Notes under the pieces: model-generated
Databases searched by the model: none
Seen by the model: the letters and a program-made list of their open reading frames with translations, nothing else
Told to the model about the DNA's origin: nothing
Assembly (NCBI GenBank): GCA_040255445.1
Contig: JBDZUZ010000003.1
Span: forward strand, 13,433-77,432
Source of the DNA: JBDZUZ01 sp040255445
GTDB lineage: Bacteria; Planctomycetota; Phycisphaerae; Phycisphaerales; UBA1924
Length of the DNA: 64,000 bases
Reading direction: 5' to 3'
Shown: in pieces, positions 9,182 to 17,252 of the stretch
Numbering within the stretch: the first letter of the stretch is position 1
How the letters are laid out: every line of letters starts with the position of its first letter
Program-made: the position numbers and the translations under genes

Positions 9182-9243
9182 GGGTTGCTCTCTTGGAAGC
9201 GGTGGTGGCGTGTTGGGCGGTTCGGGTGTGGCGGAGACGATGG

Positions 9244-10512
9244 TCAGGCGAGGGCGGGCGCTGCGGTGTTGGTCGTCGCCTCGGCCGCGCTCGCATCGAG
9301 CGGCGCGAGTCTGGCGATCATGGCGTCGGTGACGCTGGCGGTTGTGCCGCGGCCGCCTCGGCCGACGACATCGGGCGTGTCGATCGCGCCATCGCGGAGT
9401 GCGGTAGCGACGGCGCTCTCGATTCCCTCGGCGATGTCGGCGCGGCCCAGCCATGCGGCGAGCATCGCGGCGGAACGGATCGCGGCGGTGGGGTTGGCGA
9501 TGCCGCGGCCGGCGATATCGGGGGCGGAGCCGTGCGTGGGTTCGAAGACCGCGAAGGAGTCGCCGATGTTGGCCGAGGGCGCGAAGCCGAGTCCACCGAC
9601 GAGACCCGCGGCGAGATCGCTCACGATGTCGCCGAACATGTTCTCCGCGACGACGACATCGAAGCGGCCGGGGTCCATCACCATCTGCATGCAGGCGGCA
9701 TCGATGTTGGCGGTGCGGGCTTCGACCGTCGGGAACTCCGCCGCGGCGTGGTCGAATGCTTCCTGCATCACCGCGCCGGTTTCGCGGAGGACATTGGGCT
9801 TGTCGAGGAGCGTGACGCTTCGGCGGCCATGATCACGGGCGTAGGTGAACGCGGCGCGGCAGATGCGGAGGCACCCGTGCTCGCTGACGATGCGGGTGGA
9901 CATCGCGACGGTGTTGAGGCCGCGATCGAACCAGCGGCGCATGAGCGTCGGATGGCCTGTTGCCGGGTCAGCCATGGCGGTTGCGAGCGGTTCGGGGAGG
10001 CCGCGCCACTCGATGCCGCCGTAGAGGCCCTCGGTGTTCTCGCGGAAGACGGTGATGTCGGCGGTGTCGTGGAGGTTGGCGGGGTTGCCGGGGAGCGCGC
10101 GGCAGGGACGGACCGCGGCGTAGAGGTCGAACTCCTGGCGGAGGCGAACGATCGGGCTGCGGTAGCGGAGGCCGCGGTTCTGCAGGTGCGGCGCCAGTTC
10201 GCGGTCGGCGACGGCCGCCGGCTTGCTGGTGATCGCGCCCATGAGCGCGGCATCGCAGGTGCGGAGCAGTTCGAGTGTGCGGGGCGGGAGCGGGTCGCCC
10301 TCTTCGGCCCAGCAGCGCCAGCCGATATCGGCGGGGATGTATTCGGCCGCGAGGCCCGCGGCGGTGAGTACGCGGACGGCCTGTTCGGTGACCTCGGGGC
10401 CGATGCCGTCGCCGGGGAGGAGGGCGATGCGGGGGGTGCGTGTGCTGCCGCTGCGGTGTGCGGTGGGGGAGGTGTGGGGAGTGGGGGGAGTGGGGGGAGT
10501 GGGGGAGATCAT
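9244..10512 (-). CDS. Isocitrate/3-isopropylmalate dehydrogenase-family enzyme
   Basis: A beta-hydroxyacid oxidative decarboxylase of the ICDH/IMDH family (422 residues). Visible motifs are LLPGDGIGPEV (N-terminal nucleotide loop), FRENTEGLYGGIEW (substrate loop), LLDKPNVLRET (catalytic Lys), AENMFGDIVSDLAAGL (metal Asp) and EPTHGSAPDIAG...ANPTA (NAD-type cofactor site). The N-terminal 25 residues are a low-complexity Pro/Thr extension. The start ATG at 10512 overlaps the aconitase-like stop as ATGA, implying translational coupling. The GLYGGIEW loop is closer to the isocitrate/homoisocitrate branch than to LeuB, but the substrate is unproven. Neighbours suggest a tricarboxylate derived from the citryl-CoA lyase-like step. 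Confidence 0.85.
   Translation of the reverse strand: MISPTPPTPPTPHTSPTAHRSGSTRTPRIALLPGDGIGPEVTEQAVRVLTAAGLAAEYIPADIGWRCWAEEGDPLPPRTLELLRTCDAALMGAITSKPAAVADRELAPHLQNRGLRYRSPIVRLRQEFDLYAAVRPCRALPGNPANLHDTADITVFRENTEGLYGGIEWRGLPEPLATAMADPATGHPTLMRRWFDRGLNTVAMSTRIVSEHGCLRICRAAFTYARDHGRRSVTLLDKPNVLRETGAVMQEAFDHAAAEFPTVEARTANIDAACMQMVMDPGRFDVVVAENMFGDIVSDLAAGLVGGLGFAPSANIGDSFAVFEPTHGSAPDIAGRGIANPTAAIRSAAMLAAWLGRADIAEGIESAVATALRDGAIDTPDVVGRGGRGTTASVTDAMIARLAPLDASAAEATTNTAAPALA
10464..10505 (+). other. G-tract run, possible G-quadruplex
   Basis: Four or more runs of 4-6 G separated by AGT or TGT lie on the plus strand. On the minus strand they encode the Pro/Thr-rich N-terminus of the dehydrogenase-like protein, just inside its start codon. 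The structure is inferred only from the G-tract spacing. Confidence 0.35.
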
Positions 10513-12494
10513 GCGAGGACTCCGTGCTTGGCCGCGATCTGATCGCGGATGAGGTTCTCGAACCCGCCGGCGACGATGAGCCGTTGTGCGACCTCGCTGA
10601 GCGGCGTGAAGCGGAACTCGCGCTCGAGTGCGCGGATGATGCCGGCGGCGAAGTCGATGGTGAGGTCGGGGCCGGTCAGGGTGCGGGTGTCGGGCGTGTC
10701 CGCGGCCCGCGCGGTGAGCACATCGGCGAGCGACGGGCACTCCAGCGCAAGGACGCCGTTGTTGAAGGCGTTGCGCTGGAAGGTCTGGCTCATGCTCGCG
10801 GCGATGATCGCGGCGATGCCGCGGGACTGGAGCGCTGTGGCGGCCTGCTCGCGGCTGGAGCCGGTGCCGAAGTTGCGTCCGGCAATCAGGATGTCACCGG
10901 GGAGTGCGGTTGTCTGGAAGGCGGGGTCGTAGTTGAGCAGGGCGTAGCGGCCCTGCTCGGCCCGCGTGATGTCGTCGCGGTAAGTGACGTCCTTGCCGTA
11001 GATCCCATCGGTGTCGATGTTGTCACGGGTGAGGATGATGGAGCGGCCGCGGATCACCGCGGGGAAGCCGTCGATGATCGGTCGCGGGGCTGCGGTGAGT
11101 GGCGCCGTTGTAGTGCGGGAGAGTGCTGTGCCGCGGGGCGCGAGGTGGGACGGCGGCGTATTTGCGTGTCGCGGTGCGGCGATCACGCCGCGGATGGCGG
11201 ATTCGGCGACGACAGCGGGGCTGGCGAGGTAGCAGTCGGCATCGCGGGCGCCCATGCGGCCCTCGTAGTTGCGATTGGTCGCGCTGATACCGACTTCGCC
11301 GGGGCGGAGCGTGCCGCGGCCCAGGCCGATGCAGGCGCCGCAGCCGCTGGGGAGTGCGATCGCGCCGGCGTTGATGAGCCGCTGCCAGATGCCGCGGGCG
11401 CGGGCCTGTTCTTCGATGGTGGCGGATGCCGCGGCGATGTAGAACTCAACTCCCGGAGCCACGCGGCGGGTGTCCCCGAAGACCGCCGCGGCGGCTTCGA
11501 GATCGGAGAGCCGCGCGTTGACACAGCTCATCAGGTAGGCCTTGTTGATGCGGATCTGCTCGGTCTCGATCTCCGCGGCGGCTCGGGAGCGCCAGACGTT
11601 GTTGGGGCCGGTGACATGCGGGGTGACGGTGGTCAGGTCCAGCGTGAGTTCGCGGTCGTAGGGCGCATCCGGATCTGGAGAGAAGGAGTCGCGGCTATTC
11701 CAGAGACGATCGATCTCCGCCCAGCCGGCGGCGGCGCCAGCTGCGGGCCGCGCGAGCAGCCAGTCGCGGAGCGTCTCATCGAAGGGGAACCAAGCGGCGA
11801 GCGCACCCCACTCGGTGGACATGTTCGCGATGGTCATGCGGTCGTCGATGGACAGGCTGGCTACGCCGTCGCCGGCGAACTCAAGCGCAGCGTTGAGCGC
11901 TTCACCTTGGTGGAAGATGCGGCAGAGGGTGAGGATGATGTCCTTGCCGGTCGAGCCGGCGCTCAGTCGGCCGGTGAGTGTGACGCGGACGCGGGGCGGG
12001 ATCGCCCACCAGGTCTCGCCCGTGGCCCAGATCGCCGCGGCATCGGTGCGGACGACGGGGGTGCCCAGCGCAGCGAGGGCGCCGTACATCGTGCTGTGCG
12101 AGTCAGACCCGACGATGAGATCGCCGGGGCGGACGAAGCCTTCCTCGATCATGACCTGGTGCGCGATGCCGCGGCCGGGCGGGTAGTAGCGGAGGTTGTG
12201 GCTCTCGGCGAAGCGGCGGATCGCGGCGTACTTGCCGAGGTTCTCGGGTGTGTGGTTCTGGATGTCGTGATCGATGGCGATGACCGGCTGTGTGGGGTCG
12301 AAGATCGCGGCATCCGGGCCGGCCAGAGACTGGAACTTGGGGATGACCGCGCTGGTGTTGTCGTGCGTCATGACATGACGCGGGCGGATGGAGACGAAAT
12401 CACCGCCGCGGGGCGGCTCCGCGGCGGTCCAGCCGGGGGCGTGACGGGCGACGATCTTCTCGGTTGCGGTCCGGGGGGCGGTGCGGTCGTTCAT
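10509..12494 (-). CDS. Single-chain aconitase/isopropylmalate isomerase-family hydratase
   Basis: An aconitase-superfamily hydro-lyase (661 residues) with the large (LeuC-like) and small (LeuD-like swivel) domains in one chain. The 4Fe-4S ligands are seen as the Cys in MSCVNARLSDLEAA and the CxxC in PSGCGACIG. Substrate and fold motifs include IVGSDSHSTMYGALAALG, ATNRNYEGRMG and, in the C-terminal domain, DNIDTDGIYGKDVTY and AGRNFGTGSSREQAATAL. The length is like fused homoaconitases and shorter than AcnA (about 890). It is cytoplasmic. The start at 12494 overlaps the HD gene's stop as ATGA, and the stop overlaps the downstream dehydrogenase start. Candidate substrates are citrate, homocitrate, 2-methylcitrate or a dimethylmalate; the sequence does not decide. 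Confidence 0.88.
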   Translation of the reverse strand: MNDRTAPRTATEKIVARHAPGWTAAEPPRGGDFVSIRPRHVMTHDNTSAVIPKFQSLAGPDAAIFDPTQPVIAIDHDIQNHTPENLGKYAAIRRFAESHNLRYYPPGRGIAHQVMIEEGFVRPGDLIVGSDSHSTMYGALAALGTPVVRTDAAAIWATGETWWAIPPRVRVTLTGRLSAGSTGKDIILTLCRIFHQGEALNAALEFAGDGVASLSIDDRMTIANMSTEWGALAAWFPFDETLRDWLLARPAAGAAAGWAEIDRLWNSRDSFSPDPDAPYDRELTLDLTTVTPHVTGPNNVWRSRAAAEIETEQIRINKAYLMSCVNARLSDLEAAAAVFGDTRRVAPGVEFYIAAASATIEEQARARGIWQRLINAGAIALPSGCGACIGLGRGTLRPGEVGISATNRNYEGRMGARDADCYLASPAVVAESAIRGVIAAPRHANTPPSHLAPRGTALSRTTTAPLTAAPRPIIDGFPAVIRGRSIILTRDNIDTDGIYGKDVTYRDDITRAEQGRYALLNYDPAFQTTALPGDILIAGRNFGTGSSREQAATALQSRGIAAIIAASMSQTFQRNAFNNGVLALECPSLADVLTARAADTPDTRTLTGPDLTIDFAAGIIRALEREFRFTPLSEVAQRLIVAGGFENLIRDQIAAKHGVLA

Positions 12495-13069
12495 CGCGCA
12501 CCTCCGAGCAGCTTCGCGATATCGAAGTCGATGAAGTCCGCGTGGTGGAAGATGATGCTCTCGATCGATCGCTGCACGCGGTCGCCCTCGTGGCTGTGGG
12601 TGGCGACGATGTGCTGCACTGCGGGCGGAAGGCCGAACTTCTCGCAGAGAGCGACGCCGATGAAGGGGTGGCGGACGAACCGGCCGTGCTCGCTCTGGCG
12701 CGGCGAGCCGGCTGGGTCGAGCTCGATCTCAATGAGCTTGCCGACATCGGCGAGCAGGGCGCCGGCGATCAGGGCATCGCGGTCGATCGGGATTCGGTCG
12801 CCGAAGATACGGCTGAGCACATCGGCGATCGCGATGCACTGGAGCGAGCCGCTGTTGACATGCTCGATGAAGGTGAGGTTGATGCGACCCGCGAGCAAAG
12901 TGAAGGGGAGGTCGCGGAGCTGGCGGGTGGTCCAGCCGCGTCCGGCGTTGCCGCGGCGGGTTGATTCGAGCCAGCATTTGATGACGCGGTCGCGGAGCGT
13001 GCCATCGCGGATCTCCGCGAGCGGGGGCAGGAGCTCGATGATCGCGGCTTGGTCGATTGACTGACTCAT
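12491..13069 (-). CDS. HD-domain protein with degenerate HD motif
   Basis: A 192-residue all-helical protein that looks like an HD-superfamily domain: FIEH (His70), a second histidine motif RHP (His134), then ATHSHEGD (His158/160) and FHHADFID (Asp178). The usual His-Asp dyad is ADVGK here (Ala107-Asp108), so the first metal-ligand His of the pair is missing. Other HD family members are metal-dependent phosphohydrolases; this one may be a binding protein or have altered metal use. It sits inside a tricarboxylate operon between the lyase-like and aconitase-like genes, with ATGA overlaps on both sides. That tight coupling suggests a role with those enzymes. The assignment to HD is by pattern and is moderately sure. 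Confidence 0.7.
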   Translation of the reverse strand: MSQSIDQAAIIELLPPLAEIRDGTLRDRVIKCWLESTRRGNAGRGWTTRQLRDLPFTLLAGRINLTFIEHVNSGSLQCIAIADVLSRIFGDRIPIDRDALIAGALLADVGKLIEIELDPAGSPRQSEHGRFVRHPFIGVALCEKFGLPPAVQHIVATHSHEGDRVQRSIESIIFHHADFIDFDIAKLLGGAR

Positions 13070-13986
13070 CGTGCGGCCTCCGTGCGGGGATCGCAGGCCG
13101 TGCGGTCGGCGGCGATGAGATCGCGGTCGATGGTGCGGTCGAAGCTCGGGTCCTTGCGGGTCGCGAGAGCCGTGAAGCGGTTGGGCGTCTCGGCGAGTTC
13201 TTCCTGATGCAGCCGCGCAATGTTGGGCAGGCGGCCGATGATCACAAAGAGCAGCGCGGTCTCGGGGCTGAAGCCCATGTCGAGCAGCAGCCCCGCGGCG
13301 ATACCGTCGATGTTGATGGGGACGTTCTTCTCGCGGTGCAGGATGCGGCCGATCGCCCGGACGTTGGCGACATGGCGGCCCTGCCACTCGAGTTCATCGG
13401 CGAGAGCGAGCAGCGCGCGGACGCGGGGGTCGGCGTCTTCCTGCAGGTCTGTGCGGTGCGATGGGCCGGGCTCGGACTTGTGGAAGCGGTGGCCGTAGCC
13501 CCAGATGCGTTCGCGCGTGGCGAGGCGGCGGGCGACGAAGGCCTCGGGTGTGTCACCGCTCCGATCGAGTTCGAGCAGGTCGAGCATCGCCCGCTCGAGG
13601 GCGCCGAAGTGGAACGCGCCCATCGCGCCGGCGATGAAACTCATCGCGGTGGCCGCAAAGGGGGCGCGGACGCTCGCGGCGACGCGGGCGCCGTGCGTTG
13701 AAGGAGAGGTCACGCCGTGCTCGCAGAGCGAGACCAGGTAGGCTTCCATCATGCGGCGCTCGAGCGGCGTCGGCACGCGGGCCTGCAACTGGAAGAAGAG
13801 CATGTCGATATAGCCCATCTGGGCGACGAGATCGCCGATGGGGATGCCGCGGGCGAGGATTTCGCCGTCGCGCACGAGGCTGGGGCCGTCGAATGCGGTG
13901 GGGGTGTTGGGCTCGGCCGACGCTGCGGGATCGGCGCACGACGCATCGATGACCGCTGGGTCGGGGAGGACGGTTGATTCGGGCAT
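13066..13986 (-). CDS. Citryl-CoA lyase/citrate synthase-like protein
   Basis: A short member of the citrate synthase superfamily (306 residues; true citrate synthases are about 370-430). It shows the active-site His regions (CEHGVTSPSTHGAR and IWGYGHRFHKS...DPRVRAL) and the C-terminal PINIDGIAAGLLLDMG segment containing the catalytic Asp. The short length and the GYGHRFH...INIDG pattern match citryl-CoA lyase-type proteins and the C-terminal part of ATP-citrate lyase better than TCA-cycle citrate synthase. It may cleave or form citryl-CoA or a methylated analogue. GGAG lies about 9 bases upstream of ATG 13986. It is the first gene of the cluster, and its stop overlaps the HD gene start as ATGA. 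Confidence 0.82.
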   Translation of the reverse strand: MPESTVLPDPAVIDASCADPAASAEPNTPTAFDGPSLVRDGEILARGIPIGDLVAQMGYIDMLFFQLQARVPTPLERRMMEAYLVSLCEHGVTSPSTHGARVAASVRAPFAATAMSFIAGAMGAFHFGALERAMLDLLELDRSGDTPEAFVARRLATRERIWGYGHRFHKSEPGPSHRTDLQEDADPRVRALLALADELEWQGRHVANVRAIGRILHREKNVPINIDGIAAGLLLDMGFSPETALLFVIIGRLPNIARLHQEELAETPNRFTALATRKDPSFDRTIDRDLIAADRTACDPRTEAAR

Positions 13987-14050
13987 GGTCGGCTCCGGGA
14001 CATCGGTCTCGGGCCGGGGGTCATCGCGCGGGGGTCGCCCGCTACGAAAA

Positions 14051-14074
14051 CACCCCCGGCTCGGGCCGGGGGTG
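14051..14074 (-). terminator. Intrinsic terminator upstream of the tricarboxylate operon
   Basis: Ten-base-pair perfect arms (CACCCCCGGC/GCCGGGGGTG) flank a four-base loop. On the minus strand TTTT follows the stem. It would end transcription arriving from the minus-strand genes above 14100 and insulate the operon that starts at 13986. Confidence 0.7.
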
Positions 14075-14106
14075 CTGTTCGTTGGTTCGTTTCGGGTGCT
14101 CGGGTC

Positions 14107-14193
14107 TTACCCGCCGCGGACTCCGAACGACAACGCCACCCGGCTCGTGGCCGCGGGGGTTGCTTTCGGAGCTTTCAGGGCGGAGTTGATCAT
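14107..14193 (-). CDS. Candidate 28-residue small ORF
   Basis: A short open frame (ATG 14193 to TAA 14107) encodes a basic Ala/Ser/Thr-rich peptide ending in FGVRGG. It sits 33 bases ahead of a strong minus-strand terminator and about 120 bases after the stop of 14313-15296. No good Shine-Dalgarno is visible. It is offered because it fills a 326-base gap and ends right before a terminator. It could equally be chance in an untranslated region. Confidence 0.25.
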   Translation of the reverse strand: MINSALKAPKATPAATSRVALSFGVRGG

Positions 14194-14312
14194 GAGCGGG
14201 TTGATTGTGCCGGTTCGCGGAGGCGAGTCAAGCCGCCGTACCGGCCGAGCTATTCATCGGTCGCCTGGCGGGGCTTGGCTTGAATCGGGCGTTTGGGGGT
14301 GTTGGAGCAGTA

Positions 14313-15296
14313 TCAGCCGCCAGGGGTGGGCTTCAGCGCGAACATCCTGAGATAGATCAAGACGTCCCTGGCCCGCTTGAGAACGGCCGCATCCACATCG
14401 GAATTCGCAACACTCTCGATCCGCTCGACGAGGCGGCCGAGTTGTTCGCGGGCTGCCTCGTTCTCGGGCTCCATGACGACGACGTGCGCGATGCGGCCGA
14501 CGCGGTCGAGGCCGAAGATACGCACCGCGGGGTCGGGGTGCGACAGCGCCTGCAGGACGAGGTCTGTGGGCGGGAGCGTCCAGTCGTCGCGGTGCGAGTA
14601 ACCCCCGCCGCGGAACTGGAGTTCGGCGAGGGCCCACTGAAGGCGGATGACTCGGTCGGGGTCGGGCGATTGAGCATCGCGCGCAGCCCGCCAGCGGCGC
14701 GCGAGCCGGCTGGTCACGCTCTCGACCAGTCGGATCTCGTTGTGCACGGTCCCGCCGAAGTCGCTGAAGAGCTGGTTGGCTTCATCGGCGAGCGGCGCCA
14801 ATGTAGCGAGTTCCGCATCGGAGATCGGGCCGGAGGGGGTCGTGACTTTGCTGATCCAGGACTCGAAGGCGACGGCGGTGGTGTGGTGCCATCGGGCACG
14901 CTCGAGCGGCTTCTTCGAGCGCAAGTCCGCGAGTGCCGGCGTGGGCAGCCCGGCCGCGGGGGTTTCGACCTCGTACATGAGATCGAGCAGGGCGCGGAGA
15001 GCGGGTGTGGGGATGCGGCTGATCCAGGGGCGAGAGGAGAAGCCTGTGAGGATGAACGCCAAGCCAGCGAAGACGACGACGACCGCGGCACGCCCGGGCC
15101 ACTTCCGCGGCTTGCTTCGGTGGAGAGATGCATCATCACCGGATATGTGCCCGCACTCGGGGCAGGTGCGGCCGGGTGTGTCCGTCATCGCGTACCAGCA
15201 CTTTGGACAGCGGCGCAGATCCCGCCGGCCGTCCCCGTGCCGGGCCCACAGCAGCAGGGCGAAGCCGACAATGAGCATTGCGATCCCGGGAAGCAT
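14313..15296 (-). CDS. Membrane protein with zinc ribbon between two TM segments
   Basis: Function unknown, 327 residues. A first TM segment spans about residues 1-18. A zinc ribbon follows (CPKCWYAM...TCPECGH, about 30-50), then a basic stretch, a second TM segment (about 70-85) and a long soluble C-terminal domain of roughly 240 residues with helical, HEAT-like character (LVLQALSHPDPAVRIFGLDRVGRI). The ribbon lies on the side opposite the ends of both TM segments, probably the cytoplasm. The divergent S41 peptidase starts 98 bases away, so they share an intergenic promoter region. The CPxC...CPECGH ribbon is shared with 89-535 and 17253-17759. Confidence 0.75.
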   Translation of the reverse strand: MLPGIAMLIVGFALLLWARHGDGRRDLRRCPKCWYAMTDTPGRTCPECGHISGDDASLHRSKPRKWPGRAAVVVVFAGLAFILTGFSSRPWISRIPTPALRALLDLMYEVETPAAGLPTPALADLRSKKPLERARWHHTTAVAFESWISKVTTPSGPISDAELATLAPLADEANQLFSDFGGTVHNEIRLVESVTSRLARRWRAARDAQSPDPDRVIRLQWALAELQFRGGGYSHRDDWTLPPTDLVLQALSHPDPAVRIFGLDRVGRIAHVVVMEPENEAAREQLGRLVERIESVANSDVDAAVLKRARDVLIYLRMFALKPTPGG

Positions 15297-15394
15297 GATT
15301 GAGCATACTGCGGAAGCGCGGTAGGTTCATCCGGCGGAATGATGAAGATGCGTCTGTGCGGACAGCGAGCCAGACACAGCGGGGAGGGAACGAG

Positions 15395-17221
15395 ATGACG
15401 CGTTGTAGGCGGGCGCCGGTGATGTGGATGATCGTCGCGGCAATCACTCTGTGTACCTCCGCGGCGAAGGCGCAACCGGCCGATCGCGGCGAGGAAGACC
15501 GCCGGGCGAGCCCGTTCGAAGCGCTGCGCTGGGATGGCCTCGGGCCGGTCGTCATGGTCGGGGGGATCTGGTACCGGCCGGTTTCGATCGATGGCGTGCC
15601 GGTCGCCGCCGTGCTGGCTTTCTGTGAGCAGCGGTGGCCGGGCCTGTCACGCAAGCGGTTTGGCGAGGATCTCGTCGAAGCGATGAACCTCATGGACGCT
15701 CCGATCGGGGAAACGGTCGTTCTGGAACTCACACCGCTCGACGGTGGCGAGCAGTTGAGGATCGAAGGCGTTGGCGTGACGGGCGCAAACCGCCGTGCAA
15801 TCTGGGAAACCTCGAGGCCCGCGAATGATGCACCGCGAGATCATCCCGCAACAATCTCGCGCGAGCAGGCGGTCAAAGATCTCGAGGAGCTGCACCACGC
15901 CCTCGAGACCCGGTTCGCATACCTCCATCTGCGCAACACCGACTGGTCGCGTGGACTCGAGGAGATCAAGGCCGGGCTGCCGGAAGTCGTGTCGGTGCGC
16001 GAGCTTGCCGAGAAGGTTCGCGCGTTGATGGCTGTCTTTGGCGATGGACACGCATCGGTGGTCTCGCCGCATGATGTGCGGCCGCGCCGGTTCCCACCGG
16101 TGCTGTTCGTGAGCGAGGGTGATGAGATCGTGGCTGTGAAGCCCGATCGAGCGGGCCTGATCGATGAGCGGTTTCCGTATGTCGTTGCGATCGATGGGGT
16201 ACCGATCGCGGCGTGGATCGCCGCGGCCGCGGAATCGATCCCGGCGGGAAGCGAGCAACTCGTACGTGAGCGAACTGCGCGGGCGCTGCGGGATGTGGAA
16301 CTTCTCCGCGCACGGCTCGGGATCGCGGCGGACGATGCGGTGCGGCTCACGCTCGAAGAGCGGCGTGGAGCGGGGGAGCGTCGCCGGGCGGATGTGACGC
16401 TGGAGATGACGGGCCGACGGCCGACCTACGGCGCGTGGCCCGACAGCACATCCCGGATGCTTCCCGGGAATGTCGGATATCTGCGGATTCCGCGGATGGA
16501 TGACGGCCTGATACCGGAATTGCACGCGCGGATGGCAGAGTTTCGCGAGACGCGCGGGCTGGTTGTAGATGTCCGTGGCAACGGCGGGGGCTCGCGTGGG
16601 CTGCTGGTGGCTCTGGCCGGCTACCTCACCGGCCCGGGCGAGGGGCCGTGGGTCGGCAGTGTCGCGCAGTATCTGCGAGCAGCCGATTTCGAGCAGGATC
16701 ATCTGGAAGCGCGCTCGATGTACCGCGCGAGTGATCCGCGATGGGGGGCTGCCGAGCGCGCCGCGATCGAGGCGTGCGCAGCCTCTTTCAAACCCGAGTG
16801 GCAGGAACCACCGGGCAGGGGGTGGAGCGAGTGGCACTACCTTGTGCTGGGCCAGACCGGCGTCGCGGAAGAGTACTTCTACGACCGCCCGGTCGTGATT
16901 CTCAGCGATGCCGCGTGTTTCAGCGCGACGGACATCTTCCTGGGCGCACTCCAAGGCCGTCCACGGATCACGCTGATGGGCCAAGCGAGCGGCGGGGGGA
17001 GTGCGAGGGCGCAGGCCTTCAAACTCGGACACTCGCGCCTCGAGGTGCGCTGCGCTTCGATGGCGTCATTCCGGCCTGACGGGCGGCTGTATGACGGCCG
17101 CGGCGTGGACGTCGACATCGCGGTCGAACCCGGGCTACGAGACAGCATCCGAGGCGGCGGAGATAGAGTGCTGGACGCGGCGCTGGCGCAGATCGAGGCC
17201 GCGGCGGAGGGATCGAAGTAG
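15395..17221 (+). CDS. S41-family (C-terminal processing) peptidase, secreted
   Basis: An extracytoplasmic serine protease of the S41/tail-specific protease type (608 residues). It has a signal peptide (to about AAKAQ, residue 26). A non-catalytic N-terminal region follows, then a tricorn/CTP-like core with GLVVDVRGNGGGS and VVILSDAACFSATD, in which Ser510 is the probable nucleophile. MGQASGGGSARAQAF then forms the conserved strand-loop. No clear PDZ is visible, though the SIDGVPVAAV and AIDGVPIAAW stretches near residues 65-75 and 265-275 look PDZ-like. ATG 15395 is chosen because GGGGAGGG lies 5 bases upstream. Substrate unknown; divergent from the zinc-ribbon protein 14313-15296. Confidence 0.85.
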   Translation: MTRCRRAPVMWMIVAAITLCTSAAKAQPADRGEEDRRASPFEALRWDGLGPVVMVGGIWYRPVSIDGVPVAAVLAFCEQRWPGLSRKRFGEDLVEAMNLMDAPIGETVVLELTPLDGGEQLRIEGVGVTGANRRAIWETSRPANDAPRDHPATISREQAVKDLEELHHALETRFAYLHLRNTDWSRGLEEIKAGLPEVVSVRELAEKVRALMAVFGDGHASVVSPHDVRPRRFPPVLFVSEGDEIVAVKPDRAGLIDERFPYVVAIDGVPIAAWIAAAAESIPAGSEQLVRERTARALRDVELLRARLGIAADDAVRLTLEERRGAGERRRADVTLEMTGRRPTYGAWPDSTSRMLPGNVGYLRIPRMDDGLIPELHARMAEFRETRGLVVDVRGNGGGSRGLLVALAGYLTGPGEGPWVGSVAQYLRAADFEQDHLEARSMYRASDPRWGAAERAAIEACAASFKPEWQEPPGRGWSEWHYLVLGQTGVAEEYFYDRPVVILSDAACFSATDIFLGALQGRPRITLMGQASGGGSARAQAFKLGHSRLEVRCASMASFRPDGRLYDGRGVDVDIAVEPGLRDSIRGGGDRVLDAALAQIEAAAEGSK

Positions 17222-17252
17222 AGGCCGCTTCGTCATGAGGGCGCCTCTTCCC

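Noticed and set aside
7574..9832. Very long plus-strand open frame opposite the PrpD and dehydrogenase genes
   Set aside because: It is antisense to two clear enzyme genes; its product is rich in Gly, Ala, Glu and Arg with no domain, a usual effect of high GC.
10440..13064. Long plus-strand open frame opposite the aconitase-like and HD genes
   Set aside because: Antisense shadow; low-complexity composition and no motif.
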